A program made the translations under genes and the position numbers. Under the pieces are notes generated by a model. That model saw only the letters and a list, made by a program, of their open reading frames with translations. It was not told the DNA's origin and did not search any database. Below, piece by piece: positions 1 to 12,853 of a stretch of DNA of 64,000 nt (the first letter of the stretch is position 1; each line of letters begins with the position of its first letter). The stretch is taken from assembly GCA_944474755.1 (NCBI GenBank), contig OX104112.1:88363756-88427755 (forward strand), given 5' to 3'. Origin of the DNA: Limnoperna fortunei. Its lineage: Eukaryota > Mollusca > Bivalvia > Mytilida > Modiolidae.

Positions 1-616
1 TATACGCTCTCTACACAAAGACGAATCCTAATAGATAGATCTTGAAACTGCATTGTTCAAAGTAGGTTGCTGTGAGCTAAATTTGTGTGGCATTCAAAAT
101 TTCCTAATCAACCAGCCGTTACAATCTCTTTTTGGGGGACTGATTTATATATTTTTTGTTAACTAATATATTGCTGAAATATTTCTAACATGCAGTTTAA
201 TAATGACCATTCAGTGAATTAACATTTTCAAGTGTTTATTTCCATGATAACCGTAAACATATTCAAAAATTGTCGTAAAATTTAACAAAGCGATTTAAAG
301 CCCAACTTGTAATGAATTAAAATGTCCAAAGAATTTCACGCATATTTTTGTCGAAATCTCTCCTGTCTATGTAACAAGGCACACATTTCAAAATCATCAA
401 CATTATAAACAATTTATTAGTAAATATAGAATAAATAATAATAAAACATGAGTTAATATCATTCACACTGGCTCTACAATGAAAGACAAAATATTTTGAA
501 AGGGTAAACGGTTCGAATTTCGAGTTAACCCCCTTGTAATATTTAGTTGTGTATAAACTATTTAAAAAATACATACGACATAGCTTAACGCTGTAATATT
601 AAAAAATGAGTTATGT
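1..616. other. 3' flank of the TRIM-type gene
   Basis: AT-rich sequence downstream of the TRIM stop codon. No credible coding region is seen. Minus-strand AATAAA hexamers occur at 413-418 and 235-240 and could serve the upstream gene. Confidence 0.5.
413..418 (-). terminator. Candidate polyadenylation signal AATAAA of the TRIM gene
   Basis: TTTATT on the plus strand reads AATAAA on the minus strand, about 200 bases past the TRIM stop. A second AATAAA lies at 235-240. Which one is used cannot be told from sequence alone. Confidence 0.35.
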
Positions 617-3505
617 CTAACCAAACTTAAAGACTTTAATATCTCCATTCTCTTGTGTAACAATTAAATGTCCAAAGGGACTGAGACAAACTGCGATTGG
701 ACTAACTAGACCATCGTTAGAACTCAGAGCCAAAGACCTGTATTTCCCGTCATTCCCTAGTAAATGTATGGCATTTCCGTTTTTGTCTGCAATAAGGATG
801 TTCCCTAACCTATCTGTGCACATTCCGCGGGGATCGCGTATGATACTCTCGTTCATAGGTTCCTCGTATCTAGCTTTGCCATTTCTACAAAGACAAATCA
901 AATTGTTCCTAGACTGACAATCTGAGACAATTATTTCACCTTGATTATTCGTACAGATATAATATGGCCATGTAAATAGTAATCTTCCATGTTGGCGGTA
1001 GTCATCTCGATATGTTTGCAAAATAGCACCATCTACCGTCATGACGTCAACACACTGTCCTCCCGAAGAACAGCAGGATACTACAATGCAAGGATTTCCT
1101 GGAACAGAAACAGCATCACAGGCTACACCACGATACTGTTTTGCTGTTCGAATTCTCTTCCGTATACGCATGCTACTGTCTTTAAGCACTACAAATAGGA
1201 TAGTAGAGAGTTCTGGCAGTGTTATCACCAGTTCTGAACTAGATATATCGACAATACCATGAGGCCAACTTGGAACAGATGCCTCAGCAACTACGCATCC
1301 ACTAGGATCAAATGCTTTTATTTTTTTGTTATGGAAATCTGTTATAACTGGAGTTCCATCCTCTAGCACTGCAATATCAATCGGCCAACATTTCTTTGCG
1401 TCACCATCTGTTTTACCGTTGAAAGAAAACAATAATGGTACACTTTTTGCTTTCTGTATTTCCGGTTTAGCGGGTACTGGTGGATGCGGTACAGTACTGG
1501 GTTGGGTATCATGATTGGTAGACAGAATGTGTTGTACATTTAGCTTTGCCTGGTTAACTGTAAGAGGTTGATTCAAAGCATCAGATTTTGCTGGCTGAAT
1601 ATGCTCCTCCGAGTGTTTTTCAAACATCAATGCAGAGCTATTAGCTTGGTTTTGTGAAATTGTATTTGTATTATTTTCGGCTACGGACGTGGGCATACTT
1701 AGTTGTGTTTTATTATGATCCAAATTAGATAGACATGTACTTGCTGGATCATTTCTGTCGACATTTTTTCTTGAAACGGGTGGAGAAAAGGGAGTTGCTT
1801 CTGAGGGTAGCGGTGGTTTGTTTGTACTTCTTCCCTGACGCGTTGTCCCTTGTGAGCTGACTTCGGTTTCAGGAAGTACAGCATTTCGCTGTGGGGAAGA
1901 TTTCGTAGAATCTCTTCTACTTTCAGTTGAAAGATTCCTAACAGAAGACTTGATGTTATCTTTTTGTGCTTTGTCATCTCTTATATCAGCATTGCTTTGT
2001 GACTTTGCTCTAGAAACACTCGGATATCTAGGTGCTTTGGGGGTTCTTGGTAATGTTCCTGAACGATTCGGTACATTTTTGTTGTTTGGTTGTAAATTGT
2101 CTTTATGAACGGCTCGCATAGGGGCGTTCCGTCTTCTTGGCGGTACGGGTGCTGTTTCCTGCGAACTGATTGAATCGCTGGACGTAGACGAGGTACTATT
2201 TGTTGGTGTTGTTGGCTGGTCTACCGATTTTTCAACTCGAAAAGTACCAGTTCTTTTGACGGAAGCTGATCGATTTTGACCATCTTCGTCATCAAATCCG
2301 TTCATTGTTAAATAATCCTTATTTAAATCAACAACATCTATTATTTTACCGAATGATTTCATTTCAAGAATTCGTTGTAAGCACGGATCGATAGAAAACT
2401 TGTATCTTGTATTTAATTTATTCAATTTTGCTTTGTGAATTGCTGACCTCATGTCATCAACTTGAATTTTGATGGTATCGAAAAGTGAAAGTATTTCTGA
2501 ATCACTTCCGAATTTCATCAGATTCTTTAACAGATTGTTTGTATTTTGAACATTTTTCATCATTTCATCTACGTCTTTAAGTCTATTGTTGACCTCGTCG
2601 ACTGTTACCTTATGCTTTTCATCCAACTCACCAATCAATTTGTTTTCTAGATTCAGAAGAAGCTCGTTTATTTTTCCTCTGACATCTGCCAACTCAGAAA
2701 TCAAGAGACATTTGTTATCAGCCAGTTCTGATAGCTCTTTCGTATGGTCTTTGGTCCATTCTGACAAAATTTCTCCTTGTCTTTGTAAATCTTTATAAAC
2801 GTGTTCCGTTTCCGGTTTTAGTTTTTGCACTGCATCAGTCACAGTTTCAACCATTTCACATCGCCTGTGTTGTACAGCTACACAGGACGAACAGATCGCG
2901 ACATGGCAATCTACACAGTAAAACTCGATCACTTTGTCTCTGTGATATGAGCATGGAATGTCTTTTCTCGTACTTAAAATAGACTGCATAGGATTACTAC
3001 GCATGTCCTCCAAAGATATGACCACGTGCTCACGACATGCCTTGATCACGTTATGTGCGTTTATGCAAGACTGACAGAATGCTATTTTACAAGTTTGACA
3101 CCAATTTTCTGCCTTGTTTTCTAATGACAGTCCTTCTCTGCTGCACGATTCACAGTGTTTGTCCGATAAATGCATGTCAAGTTTCTCCATTAAACTTTCA
3201 ATAAAATGATTATCGGGAAATACTTCTGCCCATTGTTGAACGTTTCTGTTACCAGAAGGAATGTCCAATTGAATTTCTGACCTGCAAACAGGACAAGAAA
3301 AACATTTACCGGTAGATGTATCGTTACAGTTCTCGTCACCATTTTCAATTAGTCCCGATTTATCGTCTAGCAGTCTGTTGAGCGACTTGGCGAGACAGTC
3401 TTTACAGAATGTGTGTAGACATGGTAACAGTTTCGGACACTTGTATTTTTGTATACAAATCGGGCACATCAGAAATTCCTCTTTTATCTGTTTTATGGTA
3501 TCCAT
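617..3505 (-). CDS. TRIM-type RING/B-box/coiled-coil protein with C-terminal NHL-like propeller
   Basis: An uninterrupted 962-codon frame. Residues 14-74 are a C3HC4 RING finger (C14, C17, C29, H31, C34, C37, C71, C74), the E2-binding module of RING ubiquitin ligases. About 33 residues separate C37 from C71, longer than in most RINGs. Two B-box-like zinc modules follow: about 118-160 (C118, C121, C136, C139, C144, C147) and 185-216 (C185, H188, C197, C200, C205, C208, H213). A Leu/Glu/Lys-rich coiled coil spans about 225-335. Residues 405-690 are low-complexity S/T/P/N with a PPRRR SH3-ligand-like motif. About 700-962 resembles NHL repeats (GNILIADKNGN, GEIIVSDCQSRN). Family knowledge makes it a probable E3 ubiquitin ligase, near TRIM2/3/56/71 types; substrate and role, for example in innate immunity, are inference. 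It is single-exon for coding; a TTTATTGTAG acceptor-like site 16 bases before the ATG suggests a 5'-UTR intron. Confidence 0.9.
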   Translation of the reverse strand: MDTIKQIKEEFLMCPICIQKYKCPKLLPCLHTFCKDCLAKSLNRLLDDKSGLIENGDENCNDTSTGKCFSCPVCRSEIQLDIPSGNRNVQQWAEVFPDNHFIESLMEKLDMHLSDKHCESCSREGLSLENKAENWCQTCKIAFCQSCINAHNVIKACREHVVISLEDMRSNPMQSILSTRKDIPCSYHRDKVIEFYCVDCHVAICSSCVAVQHRRCEMVETVTDAVQKLKPETEHVYKDLQRQGEILSEWTKDHTKELSELADNKCLLISELADVRGKINELLLNLENKLIGELDEKHKVTVDEVNNRLKDVDEMMKNVQNTNNLLKNLMKFGSDSEILSLFDTIKIQVDDMRSAIHKAKLNKLNTRYKFSIDPCLQRILEMKSFGKIIDVVDLNKDYLTMNGFDDEDGQNRSASVKRTGTFRVEKSVDQPTTPTNSTSSTSSDSISSQETAPVPPRRRNAPMRAVHKDNLQPNNKNVPNRSGTLPRTPKAPRYPSVSRAKSQSNADIRDDKAQKDNIKSSVRNLSTESRRDSTKSSPQRNAVLPETEVSSQGTTRQGRSTNKPPLPSEATPFSPPVSRKNVDRNDPASTCLSNLDHNKTQLSMPTSVAENNTNTISQNQANSSALMFEKHSEEHIQPAKSDALNQPLTVNQAKLNVQHILSTNHDTQPSTVPHPPVPAKPEIQKAKSVPLLFSFNGKTDGDAKKCWPIDIAVLEDGTPVITDFHNKKIKAFDPSGCVVAEASVPSWPHGIVDISSSELVITLPELSTILFVVLKDSSMRIRKRIRTAKQYRGVACDAVSVPGNPCIVVSCCSSGGQCVDVMTVDGAILQTYRDDYRQHGRLLFTWPYYICTNNQGEIIVSDCQSRNNLICLCRNGKARYEEPMNESIIRDPRGMCTDRLGNILIADKNGNAIHLLGNDGKYRSLALSSNDGLVSPIAVCLSPFGHLIVTQENGDIKVFKFG

Positions 3506-5379
3506 GTTATCTTCTTACCACCTACAATAAACATAAAGGGAGTGATCATTTAAAGAAAGCAATTCGCGAACATAATAAACCAATATCACTATTGCGAGTA
3601 ATAAATTATCTACCCGTCTTAACATTTCAGATCTCTCGGTATTTTAGTCTGTTTAGTTTTGTTTATATTTATTAATTTTACGGTTTCTCGATTTGTTTTC
3701 GTTCATAAATCACATCTACTGCCTTTTGTGTGCTTGTGTGCTAATTTTACGAAGACCCGGTTTTAGCTATGATTTTTCTACGACATTCTTTTGGACTTAT
3801 CATTATGAACTTTGACCTGTGTTAGTTCAGAGGTGAAATTATTTTAGTAATAACTATCTTTCTTGTTATTTTTGGATTATAAAATCTCTTTTCAAGATTA
3901 CATATAATATTGGAAGCAAGCATAAGTATCAGATGTATCCTTGGTCATCAGGTCACAATACGCTTGATACCATATTGTTTAGTTTTCGTTTAAGTGTTAT
4001 GACGGTTGCTTAAGATCCTGTGAGCTGTACTTAAAATATATTCAGGAGAACAAATGACGAAACAGTGACGTAATGGGGAAATGGGATAAACCAATGACTT
4101 GAAAAGTATTGATGGTTAAGACTTTACAGAGAAATTTGCCTTTTGTGGTGCGCCTAGTATTTTTGAAATCTACGATGGGGATCCTTATGTCAAGCAGATT
4201 GCCACACTATAAATGTAATACCCTCTATGACCCTTGACCAGGCTTCCGTATTATAACCTGGGAATTTACCAACTAAAGGGAATACACTCTTTGGCACACC
4301 GTAGACGCTTTAGGCAGAGCTTTCTCCGCAGTACCTAACTGTGCCGTGTGTGGTGAGATTATTACTTTTATATCTTTTTTATATTACTTGTAAACCTCCA
4401 TAAATTATTACTTCTGTTAATAGAGTTTGTGTCTTAATGTGCAAAAAGGTAAACATTTATACATTCAAGCCATGCTCAGTTGGTCATCTCTGTTCAGCAA
4501 TTTTCATAACTCAAATCATTGCATTGTATCACACGTGGGGTTATAACTAATTTCAGATACGGTTTACTGAGCTATTGCGCGATAATATATTTCGATGTTT
4601 GCATTTACCGATGCAAGTACTTTCTATCTGTAATATTGTTTTGATTATTTTTCAGGTGAAAAACAGTATGTTTTGTATTGCGAAATGTAATAATTTTGTT
4701 CTTTGCATTTGAATAAAAATTAAATTATGTTCATATATTCTTACGCGATCAAGCTGGCTAGGTGAACAATCATATTCACATTCAATCTGCTTTCATCTTT
4801 ATTGTCAGTTATGTAATTAACGCATTGTAATTGTGTCCAACAATAACGAAATTCTTGCTGCTGTTTTTAATGGTGTATTAAACAATTTTCGTGATGTAAA
4901 GAGTTAATATGCCATAGCTGTCTGTGCTGCTGCAGCTGATTATCATGATGAATAACAGTAAACAAGATTTGCACATGTACATCTTTGCAGAATAAAAATA
5001 ACCAATAAATCAATGTATTAAGAATTTCGAATATTTATAACAAACTATAGCCAGTCCATATCCCAATTGAGATTACAGATTTAACAAACGGTACAAATGT
5101 AAATAATTTGGGACAAAGATGGCACAGGGCGATATTACGAATCTGTAATTCCTGTCTAAAATTAAAATGATGAAAAAGTTTCTTTATTACTGGTTTAATG
5201 CACTTTTAAATTTTCCAGTTATTTTGTTGCTGTCGCATCAAATGGAAATAAATTATTTAATCAATTTTTTTTAAAATACAGGTCTCAATTGCAATTTCCT
5301 GCATCTTTCTTTTACTTTCAATATTTCAAATGTCCAAAAATGTTAACTGGTTTATTTACTATGCATGCCTACTATTTTT
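3506..5379. other. Non-coding stretch upstream of the TRIM gene
   Basis: AT-rich. It must contain the TRIM promoter and probably a 5'-UTR exon, since an acceptor-like TTTATTGTAG lies just upstream of the ATG. No core promoter motif or further gene can be supported. Confidence 0.4.
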
Positions 5380-5409
5380 ATACGACCGCAAAAAAAATTG
5401 CGGACGTAT
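5380..5409. repeat. Hairpin at the edge of a mobile-element-like repeat
   Basis: ATACGaCCGCAA at 5380-5391 and TTGCGGaCGTAT at 5398-5409 form a 12-bp stem with one mismatch around an A-rich loop. It directly precedes the three-unit tandem repeat and looks like a terminal hairpin of the same element. Confidence 0.6.
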
Positions 5410-5458
5410 GATGATGTCGTCTTTGTCGGCGTCTGCGACGTTGTCTGTTAACTAAGGT

Positions 5459-5932
5459 GTTCCCACAATATCTTTTGTTCTAGTTATCCAATTGCTTTGA
5501 AAACTTACAGTGATCTTTCGTACCATAAAATGATGGATAGGATTGCTTTTTATGGTCCCCCCATTTTTCATTTAGAAATTAGGGGCCCAAAAGGGACCAA
5601 AATGCTACTATTTTGTCTGTTCCCACAATTACTTTTGTTCTAGTCAACCAAATGCTAATGAAAATTTACAATGATGTTCCATTGCCATTGATAGATGGAT
5701 GGGATTGATTTTTGGGGTCCCCCTTTTCTAGTTTAAAAATTAGGGACCCAAAAGGGCAAACAATGCTACTTTTTTATTTGTTTCCACAATAACTTTGGTT
5801 CTGGTTTACAGACTGCTTCGAAATTTTATAATAATTTTTCTTATCTTAAAAGGATGACTGAGATTGATTTTGGGGGTTCCTCCTTTTTCCGTTTAGGAAT
5901 AAATGGCTCAAAAGGGGCAAAAATGAAACTAG
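5459..5932 (+). repeat. Three diverged tandem units of about 160 bp
   Basis: Units begin TGTTCCCACAAT at 5459, TGTTCCCACAAT at 5618 and TGTTTCCACAAT at 5779, giving periods of 159 and 161. Each carries TTTTGTTCTAGT-, GGGATTGATTTTTGGGGTCCCCC- and AAATTAGGGaCCCAAAAGGG-like blocks. With the preceding hairpin it looks like a non-autonomous element with a tandem-repeat core. Lack of any protein rules out assignment to a transposon class. Confidence 0.75.
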
Positions 5933-8248
5933 GTTTTTAATATATGTTTTAACAGATATGCCAAAATATAAATATTAATATAAACATATACTTTACAAGA
6001 TAACACTAAAAATATATTTAACACAAATTTTTCTGTATTATATTTTACTTATTATGTCTTGTATTATTTAACTCATGTCCTTAATATCTATGCAGTATTA
6101 AATAAAGAAACCAAATGTTTAGGACTCTTATGTCTCGGATGATTATTCTCTTATATCAAAGAAGAAAAAGCAACACATGGCAAAGACGAACCATAAAAAT
6201 TTGATTGTATTAAATGATCCTGACTTGGTTAAAGCATATTATAGAATATCATAAGTACATTATATCTTCACATATGTGTTTATCTATAATGCGTGCTCTT
6301 ATGTACATGTATTTTGTTTAATATTGTATTGTATGGGAGAAGACCTCGTAAGTTTGTAAAACTTGTGTCCTATCCCTATTTGTCATGTGTTTGTTCTTTG
6401 AGCAAATAAAAATTGTTATAAACTAATCTTAACAAGTAAACAACAATTAAACTTTCATATCGCAATAAAAAATGGGTTTCTATTTTAATCCTCCAATTAC
6501 TTTAATTGAGTTTCCCCGATATGGTTACAACCATATCTTTTCTTGTATAAAGTGAAACTGGTGGCCGAAAATAGCTTAGCTTTTTTACACCATAGTTCAA
6601 AATTGAATTATATTTTGTTCAACAATACCTCTCGAAACACAATGTATATAAAGTTATCAATGATCTTTATCCCGTTTTATTACAAAATATGAAAATCATG
6701 CTCCATGGGACATATTGTATCCAACATAAGGTACACAATTTTATTGTACAATTATGTCTAGATTTTATCTTTAAATGCAGATTTTTGTTTATTCTGGTGT
6801 GCTTTATATATGTTTGCTGTAATGAAGATACTACCAATCGCCTTTTTAGGACAAATATTTAATCGTTATTTTAATAAATTATTAAAAATGCTTGCCTTTA
6901 ACAAAATGTCACTTATATACTAAAAGCTTATATGAACATATTAATCAATTATTATAGGTGTATTAAAATTATCTATACATTTGTTATAATGGTGTCTGTT
7001 TCTTTCATTTATAACAACATTTTAGATTTAAAAATGATTTATCATATTGCTAAATGTCAAGTCTTACCTTAAATACAATTTGTTTTCGTTTGTAACAAAT
7101 TTCAAAATAATAAAGAATATTGAACGCGTTTCGTCACAAGGTAATACACATCCCACCTTGATATGATCAGATTTACAATGAACCAACCCCTGGCAAAATT
7201 ATTAAACATGTTCAAGGAATTTATTTATTTATTATAAGTGTAGGATAATATATGCGTAAGGTATTTAAAAATTGGTCATATTTTCGTCATGAATTTGGAG
7301 TGTTTTCTTTCAATATTCTGAGCAAATACAGTAAAAATATTAAATATCCCGTAGTTCGTTGTGGCAGTCCCAGTTATAGGTACCTTGGTACAAATAATTA
7401 GTATTTTATATTGTAATATAAAAAAACTATAAGATTCAATTAACACTTATATGTCTTTAATGTAAAATACACAAGAAAATCGGATGTGTATCTGTTCTGT
7501 ATATACAGACTGGATCCGTTATTGTTTTAATGTAACGTTTATTGTTGAACAAATTAAGAACTTGTGATAACCAGAACACAAAATGATATGAAACGATACT
7601 ATTGTTAAATCTATAATTTTAATACAAAACTTTTTGCGTGCAATATTTATCGACATTGTTTTAAACATCGACCTCCGCCTGTGGACAGGACAACACAAGT
7701 CGACAAGAGAATCGTCGGCACTGCCAGTCGAAATAAGTGCGAGACTTAAATGTAATATATGGATAATTTTTTGTTCAAGCGGGCGTTACAAACGTGCTGC
7801 CCCTTCAGGCCAAACGACAGATAAAAATACATGTTGACATGTGACTAAAAATTCCTTCCATGAAAAATTCAGCGTATTTATCTTATTAAAATTGAATTAC
7901 AGATAGAAAAGTATTAAAATGGGACAACAAATAATTAGACCCTTTTACCACTTATATCTCTTTAAACCTTAAAAAATATAAATAAAATCTGCTTATCTGT
8001 TAAGGAATCTTAAACACAATTTCACTATCAACATTGAATTTTATATTGCAAAACTTTAGTAGTTACATTAAATTTTTTATATAAAAACTATTTAAATGTA
8101 TATTTTATTATTGCAAAAATGAATCAGGAGATGTTGAAGATGTTTATAAGGTGATAGTAACTGCTACAAAAGGCTAAATTTTCAGCCCCATCTAAATAGC
8201 CCATACTTTTCCAGTGGCATTCAAAATGTTTGCACTTTGGTCTATCTT
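5933..8248. other. AT-rich intergenic DNA, nothing assignable
   Basis: No coding region, RNA gene or clear repeat seen. Only short spurious frames exist. Confidence 0.4.
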
Positions 8249-8262
8249 TCCATAATTGATTG

Positions 8263-8773
8263 CCCCGTGCGGGATCCGGGTGGCAAAAAGAATAGACCGC
8301 AGTCGCGCTAGCTTGTCGTAAAAGGCGACTAAATAGCGCCCAGTACCCTGATCGGCGTGTCAGGTCGGTTTGCCTAAAGACCGACTGGGATGTGTGCCCC
8401 AGGTGGTTGAATGGGGTACCCCTGGCAAGCTGGGGTTGTCAGGCCATAATACGGAAAACCTGACCGCAAACCACATTAGTGCACCGTGTTGGGAAAAATG
8501 CCACGTTCCTCGCACGTTAAAGAACGCTGCTGTAGTATTCGCTATGAGTAGGGATTTCGATCCCGCTACAGGAGGCTAAATTGCCCGACCCTATCCATCC
8601 TCCCATTTGCCAGTGGCAATCTTAAATCCGTTACCCCTATTTTTCCTTGTGTCCCATCCCATTTTCATTCATCATCATTTCATGTTCATTTTATCATCTA
8701 TTACATGTTCATCGCCTGAATATAGCTGAAATATTGCTGCTCGGGCGTTAAACACCATTAATCAATCAATCAA
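8263..8773 (+). mobile_element. SINE-like retroelement, about 511 bp, with 14-bp target-site duplications
   Basis: TCCATAATTGATTG occurs at 8249-8262 and again at 8774-8787, a perfect 14-bp direct repeat flanking the insertion. The 3' end is a simple ATCA/CAAT repeat, preceded by CTGAATATAGCTGAAATATTGCTG and GGGCGTTAAACACCATTAATC. The interior holds a GCACGTTAAAGAAC block like conserved central domains of invertebrate SINEs. It is much more GC-rich than its surroundings. The head was not identified securely as a tRNA. Confidence 0.8.
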
Positions 8774-8799
8774 TCCATAATTGATTGATTCATTGTTAA

Positions 8800-8862
8800 C
8801 TTTTTCTCGTCCTGAATATAGCCGAAATACTGCTCGCTGGACATATAGCAGACATCAAATCA
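8800..8862 (+). repeat. Truncated 3' end of a related SINE
   Basis: TCGTCCTGAATATAGCCGAAATACTGCTCGCTGG and a degenerate ATCAAATCAGTCAAT tail match the 3' portion of the element just upstream but are diverged. It lies only about 30 bases beyond the newer insertion. Confidence 0.6.
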
Positions 8863-8869
8863 GTCAATG

Positions 8870-11080
8870 GTTTCAAACACATTGTAAATTTAATTACGTT
8901 TAAGCTTTATTAATGGGACTTTTATAAAGACAAAGTCTTAATAATAATTTCACACGTTCAATTTTCAATTATTATTTTTACTGATATAAATGTACGTATA
9001 TAATTCAATGACGGAATTAAATTTTAATTCTTAAATTTATTTTTAATGTAGAGTAGCCTACTTTAGTTTATACAATGTTCAAAATTCATTTAACAAAAGT
9101 TCAAGTGTCTTCTATAAGTATGCAGACATATTTATTTTGAAATTATAAATTTAATACCCAGCCTATGGCGTGTTTTAGAAAGATTATTCTTCGAATTTCA
9201 GTAATATGGTGGAATAGGTTTCATTGTACATATTAACAAAGCTCGTAATTATCATTACTGACATTATATAAAATGCCGTGTCAGCCAAGCAAAGTTCTTA
9301 ATACTATTAAAAGCTATTTCACTTAAATATATCTATATTTTTTCAAGTATTTTGATTTTTTAAATGTATTTTTTACCCTTTTCAGAAAATATAAGTTGTC
9401 GTTTTGCCGAAGTACTGATTTACTACAACAATGTATAGAAAATGACATAGAGAAACACTGACAATGGTGTTGTTTACTGACTGGAGTATCGAACCGTACA
9501 AGGGTTTTTTTGTAAAATCAAGTTAAAATACAATAACGTCATATATATGTTTGTCCTTTTCGGTCAGGAATTTGAATCAAGAGAGAGCATTTAATAAAGT
9601 TCAATTTAAAATTAAATCGAACTTAAATTATTCTCAATAAACTTTCGTCCTTTTGTCAGAATAATTGGAAAATTGGCTCACACTAAATTTGACAGAAAAG
9701 GAAAGTATATTGCTGATCGTTTATCTACGTTTACCAATGGAATTAAAAACGTGATTCCTGGTGATTTAGATCATATCATAAACCAAAAGATGTAATATGT
9801 CTCGGTGAAACGAACATTTGAAATATGACACGGTGAACTAAACAGGTTGTTTTTATATCTACCAAGACACCGTAAAGGTCATGAATTCAACAGTAAAATA
9901 ATGCTAAAATATTTGAAGGCTTACAAATTATTAGCTAAACAAAAGGTCTGTGTATCGCCAGGTTATTACTTTATATCCAATTTAAATTTTTATTTGATAT
10001 TTATTTGAAAAGAAAGATTTGTCATAGATATATAAATGTGTCAAAGGCTGTAAACATCTACGTCGACAGAATGTTCACATTTTCAGTTAATATATGTCTC
10101 AGTTTGACATAAAATAGAGAGGCGCATGAAAAAAAAATTGTCGAAGTTGCAAAATTTTAAAATTGTCTTGAACACGACGCTGCATTCATTCAATATTATG
10201 ACTTACATTTCTAACAACTCACGACATTAAAAATGTCTGTAATTTTCTATAGAACAGACGTTTTTATCTTATTTTCATCGTATTTTGACATAAACAATAT
10301 CAGTAAATATTAAGAGTGAACATTTAAACCTTCTCGTGATATTATAAATATCAGTTGCTTTAAAGAACAGATCTTTAAACTGATTTTTACGTTAACAATA
10401 TCAATTGCTTTTGAGAAACACGCATCTACATTGTCTCGTGGGACAACAGTTACATTTTTTAGAGAACAGAATTTACTCCCTTTCCTGATATAAATCATAT
10501 CTGCTACTTAAGAAATATTGTACAGATCTGTAATCGTACCCTCGCCTTTCTATTGGTTAATCCGACAAATCACTAATTTAAAATCTGATAATGTGGTAAA
10601 ATGCAGCCTACGATATATGTAGCACTGATATTATTCGATGGGTTCAATACGTTCACCATCTCACGACATAACCAAATGTATGACTTAACAATAAAATTGA
10701 CAATAAATATAGATTATTGTCTGTTTTATTTCCGTGATCGAAATTTACCGTCGAGGCGCTTGCGGCGAGATGATGAGATCGAAGAAGTAAAGCAAACAGT
10801 AATAATTTTATCCCTGTTTTGTCACAAAGAGACGTCATATCTTCGTTAAAAGCTGAATTATCCATAAAGCATAGCAAAGTTTATAAACTGTGGACAATTA
10901 TCATTCATATAACACTAGTAGAGTTACATGGAAATTCTCAGATGGAATGATCAATGGAAAATTAAACAAACTAGCGATAAACCTAACACTGACAATAACG
11001 CATTTACGGTAAACTGACATTAATTAATGTACAAAGGACATATCGAACACACTGCAATTAAATGATAGTCGAAACGGCGG
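8870..11080. other. AT-rich intergenic DNA
   Basis: No gene or RNA supported. Overlapping short frames around 10600-10880 on both strands look like chance. Confidence 0.4.
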
Positions 11081-11082
11081 AA

Positions 11083-11395
11083 ATATCAATACATTTACGT
11101 AGAACACACACAAAATACGTACTAGTCACAGTGCCATTAAGAAGTGATCTAGGTATATCAATACATGTACGTAAAACAACGTATTGAGAAAACTGCCTTT
11201 AGGAGGCACTCGGCGCACTGGGTATATCAAAACATGTACGTAGAACATAGTCAACATCACGTATTGAGCACACTGACATTAGGTGGTGCTCGAGACACTG
11301 GGTATATCATAACATGACAGAACAGACAATACGTTTTGACATTGGGACGCTAGGTACATCAATATTTGTACGTAGAACAAAGGCAATAACACGTA
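11083..11395 (+). repeat. Degenerate tandem repeat with GTATATCAxxACATGTACGTAGAAC core
   Basis: Cores start near 11083, 11153, 11222, 11302 and 11354, so spacing varies from about 52 to 80 bases. Several are followed by an ACACTGxCATTAG-like block. The units are eroded, which points to an old minisatellite. Confidence 0.55.
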
Positions 11396-11399
11396 TACA

Positions 11400-12850
11400 A
11401 CTGGCAGACTTTACTTTTGACAGTGTTTATATAGTATTATTATCATCGTCATCATCGTCATCATGGTTTACCAAGATTTGTTTTAAATTTCAATTCGTGA
11501 TACTTTAAGCTCCAATAATTCCTCATTTTATTTCCACGATGTTTTTCCAATTATCAAATAACTCATTTAAAAAAATTAAAGAAGGTGGATATAACCATGT
11601 TTTCGTTTTGTAACTTTATTTATTTAATACACACGGAGATAACACCGGGCTGTAAATGACGATAATAGCACGTTCACTGAAAGTTACTACATAAAAATAT
11701 ATAATATGGCAGATTTTTTTTAAGTTAACGAAGATGACAAGTCAACAACTATAAAAAATATATATGCGTTAATAATTAGTTCATCTGTATTTTGAAGTTA
11801 ATGTAGTTAAAACTAAGATAAGGGACGGTGAAATTTACGATGTCAGCAACAGTCACCAGTTCTTTGTTCATTTCATATTTAATCATCTGTAACAACAGAC
11901 ATCAGTACATCATAAAAATATTGGCCTTTGTGTAAAACATATAAGTAGAAATAATGACGTATGATCTTCAACTGTGATCTTTTCTGCGTTTTATTAACCC
12001 TTCTTTATTAATCCTTGTTATCGGGTTTTATTAGTTTTGCTACAGCCTTCTCTTTTTAACAATTTTAAATGAGCAGAAATGTCTGCATTGTTCGTTTTTA
12101 AATGTAAGTCGAATAAAACTAAACTTTTCGTTTCATCAACAAAAGAGAACGTTTGTTTATTATATTTATTTAAACATTCCAAAGGCACAAAAATAAATGT
12201 TGATGTGTACTTTACCTGGTTACTTTGTATAATAATTGAAATATTCGACTATCATATGCAACTATTACTGTCATAATTAGGTTCGATAACTCTGTTTTTC
12301 AATGAACTAATAACTTTAAAGTTAGTGGATATATACCAAACTGCAACACTTGTATGGTTTGTTATCATATTATTAATACTAGACTTTTTTCATTTTTTAA
12401 ATATATATTGGTATTTTTATAATTTATGGAGTTTCTCGTTATTTCATGTAGCATCATTATTTTTTTTATTCTCAAAAACTTTTACTATAGTTTAACAAAT
12501 CACATAAAATTGTTAATGACTTATTGTTACCTCGATAACATTTGTGATAACTTTGTTATTTAGAACACCTTTACGGTATTTAAGTTAAACACATGTAGTT
12601 CATCCCGATAAAGCTTGTACTGTCATAAAATTGTATTCTGTTTCAAAAGTAAGGTTCAAAACAGGCTACTCGTGTTCGCCAACAACTAAGACATAACGCG
12701 TTGTTAGGATACTAAACGGAAAGCAAATCAAATATGTTTCATTACCAATAAATACGTGTCATTGATACTTATGTTAATAAAGGGGTAGCATTCTACGTCA
12801 TTATTTTTGTATATTCATTAAATTTTATCAAAAGTATTGAATGTACAATA
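11400..12850. other. AT-rich intergenic DNA
   Basis: Contains a short ATC/TCATCG microsatellite near 11440-11466; nothing else is recognised. Confidence 0.4.
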
Positions 12851-12853
12851 ATC

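Noticed and set aside
989..2798. Several plus-strand frames opposite the TRIM gene
   Set aside because: They are antisense shadows of a strong, domain-bearing minus-strand reading frame.
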